From NCBI RefSeq assembly GCF_003815675.1, contig NZ_CP033918.1:1-64000 (forward strand): a stretch of 64,000 nt of DNA, written 5' to 3'. Position numbers and translations under genes: made by a program. This DNA is from Chryseobacterium sp. G0186. GTDB taxonomy: Bacteria > Bacteroidota > Bacteroidia > Flavobacteriales > Weeksellaceae. How positions within the stretch are numbered: position 1 is the first letter of the stretch; every line of letters starts with the position of its first letter. This document shows, piece after piece, positions 15,817 to 24,941 of this stretch. The notes under the pieces are model-generated. The model had not been told where the DNA came from, did not search any database, and worked only from the letters and a program-made list of their open reading frames with translations.

Positions 15817-18549
15817 GTGAAGAATTTTACAACGGTATTAAAAATAGCGCCTGCTTTTTTACTGGCAAGTACAGTAATGCACGCGCAGACCAAGGACTCT
15901 ATTCCTCAGGAAAAAAAAATAGAGGAAGTTGTATTGATTGGATATGGTAAACAGAAGAAAACTGACCTGACTGGATCTATTACAGCTTTGAGTACTGCAG
16001 ATTTTAACAAAGGTGCTGTAACTACCGCCGAGGGACTCATCAATGGTAGATCTTCTGGGTTAGTGATTACTCAATCCGGAACTCCAGGAAATGAGGCTAC
16101 TATCAGAATCAGAGGAGGTTCATCACTGAATGCCAGTAATGATCCCCTATTGGTTGTAGATGGCTTGCCTTTGGATGGAGTATCATTGTCCACCATTAAC
16201 CCGAATGATATTGAATCATTTTCTATCCTAAAAGATGCTGCTTCCACGGCAATTTATGGTTCACGAGGGTCTAATGGAGTAATTTTAATTACTACAAAAA
16301 AAGGAAGTAAAAGACTTAGAGTGTCTTTAAATACATTCACCACGGTTAATACTTTAGCGAAAAAGATTAAAGTTTACTCGGGAGATGAATTCAGAGGCAT
16401 CATTAATCAGTTTGCTCCTGAAAAGGCAGGTAAATTGGGTACAGCGAATACAGATTGGCAGAATGAAATATTTAGAACTTCTGTGACTTCTGATATCAAT
16501 GCTTCAGTATCTGGTAGCTTATTTGGTAAAGTTCCGGCTCGTTTCTCTGTAGATAATATGGATAATTCAGGGCTATTGATAACGTCCAGATATAGAAGAA
16601 CAACGGCAAATATTTCATTAAGCCCAAGTTTCTTTGACGATCATTTAAAATTTAATATTACCGGAACTTATTCTTATACTTTCCAAAATAAAGGAAATGA
16701 AGATGCTATAAAAAATGCACTTTCATATGATCCTACAAAATCTGTATATGATGAGAATTCTCCTTTCGGAGGATATACTGAATGGACCAGATATGATGCT
16801 GAAAACGGACAGCAAGTGTTGAAAGCTTATGGAGTCTCCAATCCTGTGAGTATGCTTAGAAACAAGCATGATGTTCAGAATTTCAAAAGATTTTTTGGAA
16901 ACATCAATATGGATTATAAATTCCATTTCCTTCCCGAATTAAGATTGATTGTAAACGCAGGTTTAGATAGTAAAGAATTGGACGGACATGTGACTACCAA
17001 TAAATACTCAAGAAACGGATATTATTCTGTTAAAAATGTTTTTGGTTTCTATGGAGAAGACTCTTATTCTGATGAAAGCATCTTAAATAAAAATGCGAAT
17101 GTCCAGTTTAATTATACCAAATCCTTTGGTAAATTTAATTTAGAGGCCATGGGGGGATATGAATATCAAAATTACCATAAAGTAAGTTCAGCCTCCGGAA
17201 ATACTTTGCTTTATACTTTAGACCCAACAAATAATTTTTATAATCCAGATTCTAAACCTGATGTAAATCTTCAGGCTTTCTTTGGAAGATTGAATTTAGG
17301 TTTTGCCAATAAATATTTGCTTACTATTAATTATAGAAGAGATGGATCATCCCGATTTAGTAAAGATAACAGATGGGGTGATTTCGGAGGACTTGCTGCT
17401 GCATGGAAGATTTCCGAAGAAAGTTTCTTAAAAGGAAATAGTAGTATTTCAGACTTAAAACTAAGAGCCAGTGTAGGTAAGACAGGTCAACAGGATATCG
17501 GTATCTACAGATATGATTATTTCAAGACTTATAATGTTTCATCCACGTTATACTATCAGTTTGGTAACCAGTTTTATGAGATCGCAAAAGCAAATGGATA
17601 TAACCAAAACTTAAAGTGGGAGGAAAGTTTAAAATATAATGTAGGATTGGATTTTGGATTTTTAAATAACAGAGTTAAAGGTACTTTGGATTTTTATCTT
17701 GCAAATACAAAAGACCTTTTGTCAATTGTGCCTGAGGGGCCACTTGAAAACCTGAGAATCATCGGTCCTAAAAATATTGGTAAACTTCAGTCCAAGGGGA
17801 TTGATCTTGGATTAGATATAAAGGCAATACAAAAAGAGAACTTTACATTAAATTTCAACTATAACTTATCATATAATAAAATTAATATTCAACAGCTTGA
17901 AGTTAATGGGATTGACAAAGGTGGTGTTGGTTTAGGTGGATTTGTACAGACCTTTAGAGAGGGCTATTCTCCATATGCATTTTGGGTATATCAACAAGTT
18001 TACGATAAAAGTGGCATGCCTGTAGAGGGAGCTTATGTAGACAGAAATGGTGACGGGGTAATTACTTCCGCAGATAAGTATAATTATAAAAAACCTCAGG
18101 CTGATGTTACGATGGGGCTAATGACCAATGTAACAGTAGGAAAGAACTGGGATTTCTCCATGGCTTGGAGAGCAAGTATTGGAAACTACATCTATGATCA
18201 GATCTCTGCAGACAGAGCACACTTGGGAAATATTAATAATACGGTAGATAATACAATTAATAATGCACCTGTAGATTTCAATTCAACACATTTTATAACT
18301 GCTAATAAAATGTCCGATTACTATCTTAAAAACGGAAGTTTTCTGAAGCTTGATAACGTTACAGCAGGATATACATTCAATAAATTTATCGGAGAGAATG
18401 CTTCTCTGAGAATGTATGTTGCAGCGCAGAACGTTTTGGTCATCACCAAATACAAAAACCTGGATCCTGAAATATTCAATAATGGAGTCGATAATTCGAT
18501 TTATCCGAGAGCAAGGATGTTCACTTTAGGTGTTAGTGTTAACTTTTAA
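15817..18549 (+). CDS. SusC/RagA family TonB-linked outer membrane transporter
   Basis: Imports oligosaccharides with its SusD partner. 910 aa, initiated at GTG: the first in-frame ATG (residue 21) would remove most of the signal peptide (APAFLLASTVMHAQ). The TonB-box region IEEVVLIGYGKQKK leads directly into the plug (LTGSITALS, then RIRGGSSLNASNDPLLVVDG and IYGSRGSNGVILITTKKG), then the barrel to the C-terminal Phe (LGVSVNF). The carboxypeptidase-regulatory-like N-terminal domain usual in SusC is absent. It is followed 12 bases later by susD and susE. Gene order indicates starch/maltodextrin uptake. Confidence 0.95.
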   Translation: MKNFTTVLKIAPAFLLASTVMHAQTKDSIPQEKKIEEVVLIGYGKQKKTDLTGSITALSTADFNKGAVTTAEGLINGRSSGLVITQSGTPGNEATIRIRGGSSLNASNDPLLVVDGLPLDGVSLSTINPNDIESFSILKDAASTAIYGSRGSNGVILITTKKGSKRLRVSLNTFTTVNTLAKKIKVYSGDEFRGIINQFAPEKAGKLGTANTDWQNEIFRTSVTSDINASVSGSLFGKVPARFSVDNMDNSGLLITSRYRRTTANISLSPSFFDDHLKFNITGTYSYTFQNKGNEDAIKNALSYDPTKSVYDENSPFGGYTEWTRYDAENGQQVLKAYGVSNPVSMLRNKHDVQNFKRFFGNINMDYKFHFLPELRLIVNAGLDSKELDGHVTTNKYSRNGYYSVKNVFGFYGEDSYSDESILNKNANVQFNYTKSFGKFNLEAMGGYEYQNYHKVSSASGNTLLYTLDPTNNFYNPDSKPDVNLQAFFGRLNLGFANKYLLTINYRRDGSSRFSKDNRWGDFGGLAAAWKISEESFLKGNSSISDLKLRASVGKTGQQDIGIYRYDYFKTYNVSSTLYYQFGNQFYEIAKANGYNQNLKWEESLKYNVGLDFGFLNNRVKGTLDFYLANTKDLLSIVPEGPLENLRIIGPKNIGKLQSKGIDLGLDIKAIQKENFTLNFNYNLSYNKINIQQLEVNGIDKGGVGLGGFVQTFREGYSPYAFWVYQQVYDKSGMPVEGAYVDRNGDGVITSADKYNYKKPQADVTMGLMTNVTVGKNWDFSMAWRASIGNYIYDQISADRAHLGNINNTVDNTINNAPVDFNSTHFITANKMSDYYLKNGSFLKLDNVTAGYTFNKFIGENASLRMYVAAQNVLVITKYKNLDPEIFNNGVDNSIYPRARMFTLGVSVNF

Positions 18550-18561
18550 TCCGTTTTAACA

Positions 18562-20175
18562 ATGAAATTTAATAAGATAAAAATATTCAAATTAAGAAAT
18601 TTAGCCATTGCGGGTATTTTTCTTTTCAGTACATCATCATGTTTAAATGATCTAGATGTTAAAGTGAATGATGATGAATTGTATACATCAGAGCAGTTTT
18701 ATGCTAATCCAGCTTCTTATAAGCAATTTTTGGCAAAAATATATGCAGGACTTGCAGTAACAGGACAAAAAGCCGGAAATGGAGATTCTGACCTTGGTGC
18801 TGAAGATGATGGAGGTCCAAATGAGGGTTTTTCGCAATACCTTAGAGGATATTGGCAGCTACAGGAGCTTACTACAGATGAAGCTCTTATTGCGTGGGGA
18901 GAAAGTGATAATCCTACAATTAAAGATTTGAATTTCAATACATGGAATGCAGATAATATTTTTAACGAAGCTTTTTTTGCAAGAGTGTTCTTTCAGATAG
19001 GATTGGTTAACGAATATTTGAGAGAAACAACCGATGAAAAACTTGCTTCAAGAGGAGTAGCAGAAGATTTAAAAGGCCAGATTAAAACTTTTAGGGCGGA
19101 AGCCAGATTTTTAAGAGCTCTATCTTTTTATCATGCTATTGATATTTATGGGAAAATGCCATTTATTACAGAAAATGATCCTTTAGGAACAAAGCCTGTA
19201 ATGCAATCCAGAGAATTTATGTTCAATTATGTGATTAGTGAGCTAAATGCTATTGAAGGAGAAATACCTGCTCCTAGAATGAATGAATATGGAAGAGTTG
19301 ATAAAGCGGCAGTATGGATGCTAAAAGCAAAACTCTACCTTAACGCTAAAGTATATACAGGTACCGATAAAAGTACTGAAGCACTTGCAGAAGTTGAAAA
19401 AGTAATTGGTTCAACCTATAAAGTTGCACAAATTCCTTTCGCAAATTTATTTAAAGCAGACAATAATAGTAATGGAGCTCAGGAAGAAATTATTTTTCCG
19501 ATAGCTTTTGATGGGATCAGAACAAGAACTTATGGAGGCACTACATTCCTTGTTCATGCCAACTGCACCAATGAAGTAGGAGTAAATTTGGGTATTGATT
19601 TTGGATGGCAGGGATATAGAGTAAGACAGGAGTTTATGGAATCGGTAGGCAATACAGATCCGAGAGTAATGAAAGTTACCGGAAATACTGATCCCGCTTC
19701 TATTTCTGATTATTTGAAATTTGAACAGGGGACAAAACTTATTAAATTTTCCAATAAAACCTCCACAGGATCCAATGGAAGTGATGCTAATTTTGTAGAT
19801 GCAGATTTTCCTTTATTTAGAATGGCGGATGCTTATCTAATGTATGCCGAACTTGCTGTAGTAAACGGAAAAGGAAGTATAGGTTCTGCTTTGAACTATA
19901 TTAATATACTAAGGACCAGAGCTGGAGCTCCTGTTGTTCTGCAGTCTGCTTTAACTCCGGATTTTATATTGAATGAAAGAGGGAGAGAACTTTATTGGGA
20001 AGGGTACAGACGTCAGGATCTTATCCGTTTCGGAAAATTTGTTTCCGGATATACATGGCAGTGGAAAGGAGGAAGTATGAACGGGTCAGACCTTACCGGT
20101 AATAAATTGCTTTTCCCTATACCTAACAAGTATCTTAACTTGAACAGTAATCTTTCTCAGAATCCTGGATACTAA
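18562..20175 (+). CDS. SusD/RagB family glycan-binding lipoprotein
   Basis: 537 aa surface lipoprotein that caps the SusC channel and captures glycan. The lipobox is at STSSC near residue 27. Family signatures include AEARFLRALSFYHAIDIYG in the TPR core, AVWMLKAKLYLNA, and the late YINILRTRAGAP / ILNERGRELYWEGYRRQDLIRFG region characteristic of SusD C-termini. It lies in an operon between SusC (12 bp) and SusE (15 bp). Specificity for starch-type glucans is inferred from the GH97 and GH13 neighbours. Confidence 0.95.
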   Translation: MKFNKIKIFKLRNLAIAGIFLFSTSSCLNDLDVKVNDDELYTSEQFYANPASYKQFLAKIYAGLAVTGQKAGNGDSDLGAEDDGGPNEGFSQYLRGYWQLQELTTDEALIAWGESDNPTIKDLNFNTWNADNIFNEAFFARVFFQIGLVNEYLRETTDEKLASRGVAEDLKGQIKTFRAEARFLRALSFYHAIDIYGKMPFITENDPLGTKPVMQSREFMFNYVISELNAIEGEIPAPRMNEYGRVDKAAVWMLKAKLYLNAKVYTGTDKSTEALAEVEKVIGSTYKVAQIPFANLFKADNNSNGAQEEIIFPIAFDGIRTRTYGGTTFLVHANCTNEVGVNLGIDFGWQGYRVRQEFMESVGNTDPRVMKVTGNTDPASISDYLKFEQGTKLIKFSNKTSTGSNGSDANFVDADFPLFRMADAYLMYAELAVVNGKGSIGSALNYINILRTRAGAPVVLQSALTPDFILNERGRELYWEGYRRQDLIRFGKFVSGYTWQWKGGSMNGSDLTGNKLLFPIPNKYLNLNSNLSQNPGY

Positions 20176-20190
20176 TATAAAATAACAGAC

Positions 20191-21297
20191 ATGAAAAATT
20201 TCTTTAAAATATTTATAGCTCTCGTTCTAGGAGTTTTTGTTATATCTTGTGAAAAAGATGAAGATCAGGCAGTTTTAGGAGAAGGTACTAATCCTTCCTT
20301 AACAGCTGATGTAAAAGTACTGGTGCTAGACAAAGATCATGAGAATGATAAAGCCGTAAAATTTGATTGGGTAAACCCTAAATTTAATATTCAGGTTGCT
20401 TTTAATAACGCACTCGAAATTGCTAAAGCAGGTACAAGCTTTCAAAATGCAAAAAGTGTGGATGTAGTGGCTAAAGATCTGACGGTAACATATACCATTC
20501 GTGATTTTAATAAAATGATGCTAGATGCCGGAATCTTACCTGGTACAACTAGTCAAATTGAAATCAGATTAAGATCAAAAGTAGGAGATATAACACTATA
20601 TTCTAGCCCTGTTGCTATTACTGTAACACCTTATTTGACAGAGTTTCCTTCTTTTTATCTTGTAGGGGAAGCTTCTGCTGTAGGTTGGAATGCATCAAGT
20701 GCACAGCTTCTTTATAAAAAAGACAACCTTTCTACGATATATACTTATTTGGAAACTGGAAAAGCATTTAGATTTTTAGGACAGCAGGACTGGAACCCTA
20801 TAAACTACAGTTTAGATGCAGCCGGAATAAAGACAGAGAATAAATATTTCAAAACCTGGTCTCCTAACCTGGCAGCATCACCAGCTGAAAACATTCAGTT
20901 CAATGGACCTACAGGAATGTATAAAATTGTTATTGATGCAGATGCTACACAAAAATCAATTGCCGTTACCCCATCACCAATTAATAACTGGAATCCTGCT
21001 AACTTATATATTGTAGGGACTGTTAATGGTTGGGATTCAGGTACAGCCATTCCAATGAGTAGTTTGGGAAATGGAAAATTTGAATATACAACTGCTCTTC
21101 CTGCAGCTTCAGAATTTAAATTTTTAGGACAGCAGAGCTGGGGAGATTTAGATTGGGGAAATATAACAACCGATGGAAACACAGGGTATATTGGTCCTAA
21201 AGGAAGTAATGGAAATATCAAATTTGATGGTACAGGCGGAAGCTATAAAATTACTGTAGATGTAAAATTAGGAATCTACACCATAAAGCCATTATAA
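20191..21297 (+). CDS. SusE-like outer membrane starch-binding lipoprotein
   Basis: 368 aa. The lipoprotein signal has Cys near residue 20 (VFVISCEKDED). The N-terminal SusE domain includes LDKDHENDKAVKFDWVNP. Two C-terminal SusE/SusF-type starch-binding repeats follow: FYLVGEASAVGWNASSA...FRFLGQQDWNP and LYIVGTVNGWDSGTA...FKFLGQQSWGDLDWG. Each has the Trp/aromatic platform typical of the family. Such proteins sit on the cell surface and help bind starch. It is the last gene before a strong terminator. Confidence 0.92.
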   Translation: MKNFFKIFIALVLGVFVISCEKDEDQAVLGEGTNPSLTADVKVLVLDKDHENDKAVKFDWVNPKFNIQVAFNNALEIAKAGTSFQNAKSVDVVAKDLTVTYTIRDFNKMMLDAGILPGTTSQIEIRLRSKVGDITLYSSPVAITVTPYLTEFPSFYLVGEASAVGWNASSAQLLYKKDNLSTIYTYLETGKAFRFLGQQDWNPINYSLDAAGIKTENKYFKTWSPNLAASPAENIQFNGPTGMYKIVIDADATQKSIAVTPSPINNWNPANLYIVGTVNGWDSGTAIPMSSLGNGKFEYTTALPAASEFKFLGQQSWGDLDWGNITTDGNTGYIGPKGSNGNIKFDGTGGSYKITVDVKLGIYTIKPL

Positions 21298-21321
21298 TAC
21301 ATTAAGTTTAATTATAAAAGC

Positions 21322-21353
21322 AAAGTGCTGCTTTACCGCAGCACTTTATCTAT
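21322..21353 (+). terminator. Terminator between susE and the GH97 gene
   Basis: A perfect 10-bp stem AAAGTGCTGC-TTTACC-GCAGCACTTT is followed by ATCTATTTTTT. It would attenuate transcription from susCDE into the glucosidase gene 24 bases on. Confidence 0.85.
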
Positions 21354-21377
21354 TTTTTAAGTTAATAAATAGTCATT

Positions 21378-23531
21378 ATGAAGAAAATTACAGTTGGAGC
21401 CCTTTTGCTCTCAATGATGTTAGGTGTGAAAGCACAATCTTTAAAATCGCCGGATGGTAAGTTTGAAATGAACTTTCAATTGAAAGATGGAGTTCCTTTC
21501 TATAATCTGAAATACAATGGTGCGGTGGTAGTTGAAGATTCTAAATTGGGACTGAGATTATTTAAAGACACAGCCATAAAATTTGCTTCCGCAATCGCAA
21601 AGGCGGAAGATGCAAAATTCGATTTGAATAACGGTTTTGCAAAGGTAGATGAAAAAAGAGACTCCAAAAATGAAACCTGGCAACCGGTTCTTGGAGAAAA
21701 GAAAAATTATATCAATCACTATAATGAATTGGCACTTACGCTGAATCAGGCTTCTACAGACAGAAGTATTGTAGTGAAATTCAGATTGTTCAATGATGGC
21801 CTTGGATTCAGATATGAATTTCCACAGCAGAAGAATCTTAATTATTTTGTCATCAGAGAAGAAGATTCTGAGATTGATTTCCCTACAGATATGAAAGCAT
21901 GGTGGTTGGTAGCAGACTACGATTCTCAGGAATATCAGTATCAGGAATCAAAAGTTTCTGAAATTCCTGCAAAATGGGATCAGGCATTTGATGCCAACGC
22001 GTCTCAGTCTTTAGTGAAAAATGCAGTTCAGTCTCCTTTAATGCTTAAAAAAGAAGGGAAAGAACCTTTATACATTAATGTTGCAGAAGCTGCAGTATTA
22101 GATTATCCGGCTTCACATTTGGAAGTAGATGCACAGAACTTTAAGTTTAAAACGCATTTAACAGCGGACAGACAGGGAGCAAAAGGATATATTCAGACTC
22201 CGTCAGTAACCCCTTGGAGAACCATTATTGTGGCTCCAAAAGCAGAAGAGGTAATGGATTCTAAAATGATCTTTAACCTTAACGAGCCTACAAAATATAC
22301 CGATACCTCTTACATTCACCCTACAAAATATATGGGAGTTTGGTGGGAAATGATCATCGGAAAATCACAGTGGGCTTACTCTACAGCAGAGAACGTTCAT
22401 TTAGATACAACAGACTTTACAAAGCTTACTCCAAACGGAAAACATGCTGCCAACAATACAAAAGTTAAAGAATATATCGACTTTGCTGCAGAAAACGGAT
22501 TCCAGGGCTTGTTGATCGAAGGTTGGAATATCGGTTGGGAAGACTGGTTCGGACATTCCAAGGAATTTGTTTTTGACTTCATTACTCCTTATCCGGATTT
22601 TGACATCAAAATGTTAAATGAATATGCACATTCAAAAGGAATTAAGCTCATCATGCACCACGAAACTTCAGGGTCCGCAACGAACTATGAAAGATGGGCT
22701 GACAAAGCTTTCCAGACAATGAACAAATATGGGTATGACGCTGTGAAGACAGGATATGTAGGAGATATCATTCCAAGAGGAGAGCATCATTATTCCCAAT
22801 GGACAATCAATCATTATTATAGAATTGCTGAAAAAGCAAACGACTATAAAATCATGATTAACTCTCACGAATCTGTGCGTCCTACAGGAGAAAGCCGTAC
22901 CTATCCGAACTATATTTCTGCAGAAGCAGCCCGTGGAACAGAATACGAAGCTTTCGGAGGAAATAAGCCGGACCATCAGACCGTACTGCCATTTACAAGA
23001 TGGATGGGAGGTTCAATGGATTATACACCGGGAATTTTCCAAACCAAGCTAGACTATTATTTCCCTGGAGATAAGCGTTTTGTGAAAACAACCTTGGCGA
23101 AGCAGCTTGCATTATATGTAACCATGTATATGCCACTTCAGATGGCAGCAGACCTTCCTGAAAACTACAAGAAGCACATGGATGCATTCCAGTTTATCAA
23201 GGATGTAGCAGCAGATTGGGATGATACAAAGATCCTATCTGCAGAACCGGGTGATTATGTGATCACGGCGAGAAAGGCAAAAGGAACTGAGAATTGGTTT
23301 GTAGGAGGGATTACCGATGAGAACAAACGAGATTATACCGTAGATTTCTCATTCCTGGATAAAGGAAAGAAATATGAAGCAACGATCTATGAAGATGGAA
23401 AAGATGCCGATTATATCGATAACCCTCAAAGCTATAATATCTACAAAAAACAGATTACAAGCAAGTCAAAAATTAATTTCAAAATGGTAAGAAGTGGCGG
23501 ATTCGCAATCTCTATCAAACCGGTAAAATAA
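21378..23531 (+). CDS. Glycoside hydrolase family 97 alpha-glucosidase (SusB-like)
   Basis: 717 aa with a signal peptide (LGVKAQS). It hydrolyses alpha-glucosidic bonds of maltooligosaccharides, probably in the periplasm. The GH97 N-terminal beta-sandwich (SPDGKFEMNFQLKDGVPFY) is followed by the catalytic barrel with GLLIEGWNIGWEDW, KLIMHHETSGSATNYE and INSHESVRPTGESRTYPN. These Glu-containing strands match the inverting, SusB-type subgroup rather than the retaining Asp-type alpha-galactosidases. It is separated from susE only by a terminator; readthrough or a weak promoter must drive it. A bidirectional terminator follows. Confidence 0.94.
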   Translation: MKKITVGALLLSMMLGVKAQSLKSPDGKFEMNFQLKDGVPFYNLKYNGAVVVEDSKLGLRLFKDTAIKFASAIAKAEDAKFDLNNGFAKVDEKRDSKNETWQPVLGEKKNYINHYNELALTLNQASTDRSIVVKFRLFNDGLGFRYEFPQQKNLNYFVIREEDSEIDFPTDMKAWWLVADYDSQEYQYQESKVSEIPAKWDQAFDANASQSLVKNAVQSPLMLKKEGKEPLYINVAEAAVLDYPASHLEVDAQNFKFKTHLTADRQGAKGYIQTPSVTPWRTIIVAPKAEEVMDSKMIFNLNEPTKYTDTSYIHPTKYMGVWWEMIIGKSQWAYSTAENVHLDTTDFTKLTPNGKHAANNTKVKEYIDFAAENGFQGLLIEGWNIGWEDWFGHSKEFVFDFITPYPDFDIKMLNEYAHSKGIKLIMHHETSGSATNYERWADKAFQTMNKYGYDAVKTGYVGDIIPRGEHHYSQWTINHYYRIAEKANDYKIMINSHESVRPTGESRTYPNYISAEAARGTEYEAFGGNKPDHQTVLPFTRWMGGSMDYTPGIFQTKLDYYFPGDKRFVKTTLAKQLALYVTMYMPLQMAADLPENYKKHMDAFQFIKDVAADWDDTKILSAEPGDYVITARKAKGTENWFVGGITDENKRDYTVDFSFLDKGKKYEATIYEDGKDADYIDNPQSYNIYKKQITSKSKINFKMVRSGGFAISIKPVK

Positions 23532-23548
23532 TTGTAAAGACCATAATA

Positions 23549-23590
23549 AAACAGCCCCGATCATTACAAGGATCGGGGCTGTTTATTTTT
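23549..23590. terminator. Strong bidirectional terminator
   Basis: A perfect 14-bp stem AAACAGCCCCGATC/GATCGGGGCTGTTT (23549-23562 and 23571-23584) with flanking T-rich sequence lies between the convergent GH97 and hydroxylase genes. Confidence 0.92.
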
Positions 23591-23606
23591 AAACAGTAGA
23601 TCTGTT

Positions 23607-24581
23607 TTATTTATCTGAATATTCATATCTTGGTTCAGGAGTAGCCACTTCTGTTATTACTGAAGCTTCTTTTTTCTTCTTTTCATTGTATTCCTTTTGA
23701 TACTGTCTTACCGTTTTTCCGGTGCCATCATGCCTCCATCCCGGAGAGTTAAAAAGGTATTGAATTCTATTCTTCAAAGAGAGTCCCGGCTGTCTGAGAT
23801 CTTTTCCTATTCTTCGCCATTCATAAAACAGGACTGTTGCCGGATCTTTAGATTTCATTTTTGGGTATATTCCATATTTAACGGGAACTTCAGGGTCTTC
23901 TTTTTCAAATGTTCCAAAGATTTTATCCCAGATAATCAATCCCATTCCCATATTGCGGTCCAGATATTTGATGTTGCAGGCATGGTGTACACGGTGATGC
24001 GAAGGAGTTACCAGAATATATTCCAGGAATCCCATGCTTTTAATAGATTGAGTGTGTACAAATGTACCATAAATCTGTATGGAAGAATAAGCTACCATCA
24101 CATGTAAAGGATGGAAGCCCATAAATGCTAAGGGAGAAAAAAACAGATACCTGTACAATGGCTGAAATACAGGGCTTCTGAAACCTGTAGTAATATTGAA
24201 ATAATCAGAATTGTGATGGGTAATATGCACCGCCCAGAAAACACGGGAATGGTGGTCTACATAATGATGAACATAATACGCAAAGTCTTGGGCGAGGAAC
24301 ACTGCAATCCAATACCATATCCCAACCTCCCAGTCGAAAATACGATGATAATAAAAGAACATCATCACAAACATGGAAAATCCCTTCATGATAATATCCA
24401 GGCTGTAATTTAAGAGAGCAAAAAGAACATTCGTAGCCACATCTTTGGTTTCGTAAAGCTTCTCTTTATTAAAATGACTATAAGCCATCTCTATAAAAAT
24501 GATAGCCGCAAATACAGGAATAGTCCAGGTATATACAATATCCGGCCCATCGCTTTCAAAGATTTTACTAAAATCAAACAT
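23607..24581 (-). CDS. Sterol desaturase / fatty acid hydroxylase superfamily protein
   Basis: 324 aa integral membrane protein. The di-iron histidine clusters are present: HHYVDHHSRVFWAVHITHH, then HTQSIKS and TPSHHRVHHACN. Hydrophobic segments occur near the N-terminus (YTWTIPVFAAIIFIEMAYSH and LFALLNYSLDIIMKGFSMFV). Members hydroxylate or desaturate lipids. The charged C-terminus (EKKKKEASVITEVATPEP) is variable. It sits on the opposite strand inside the maltodextrin locus and has no obvious link to it. Confidence 0.88.
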   Translation of the reverse strand: MFDFSKIFESDGPDIVYTWTIPVFAAIIFIEMAYSHFNKEKLYETKDVATNVLFALLNYSLDIIMKGFSMFVMMFFYYHRIFDWEVGIWYWIAVFLAQDFAYYVHHYVDHHSRVFWAVHITHHNSDYFNITTGFRSPVFQPLYRYLFFSPLAFMGFHPLHVMVAYSSIQIYGTFVHTQSIKSMGFLEYILVTPSHHRVHHACNIKYLDRNMGMGLIIWDKIFGTFEKEDPEVPVKYGIYPKMKSKDPATVLFYEWRRIGKDLRQPGLSLKNRIQYLFNSPGWRHDGTGKTVRQYQKEYNEKKKKEASVITEVATPEPRYEYSDK

Positions 24582-24941
24582 TTTTATGTAAAAATAAAAA
24601 TAAAACAGATAAAAAATGTTATTTTTAGATTAAATATTCTTTTAATAAGTTGATTTTTTAAACAAATGATAAAAATTAAAAGTATAATCGTGAAATATCA
24701 TTATTTTCTTCCATAAACTATCGATGTGAATATGGATTGTAAACCCTGATTAATAAAAGATAATTCTACTCGTTGTTTTATAATAATTCTTAACTTTTTT
24801 TCGTAATTTGCTGCTAAGTTGTTCATGGTTAAATTGTTGTATTTTTTAATATAACTTGTTGATTTTAAGAATTGTAAATGGTGTTCTTATGGCATTTTAT
24901 GATGTGCGACGAATTATTAAATTGAAGAATAAGATTATGTT
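24582..24941. other. AT-rich divergent intergenic region (hydroxylase / alpha-amylase)
   Basis: 360 bases with no plausible gene. It holds the presumed promoters for the hydroxylase (-) and the GH13 operon (+). No full TAnnTTTG with matching -33 was found close to the amylase start; the closest is GTAATTTGC near 24800. No shared motif with the susC upstream region was identified by eye. Confidence 0.5.
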
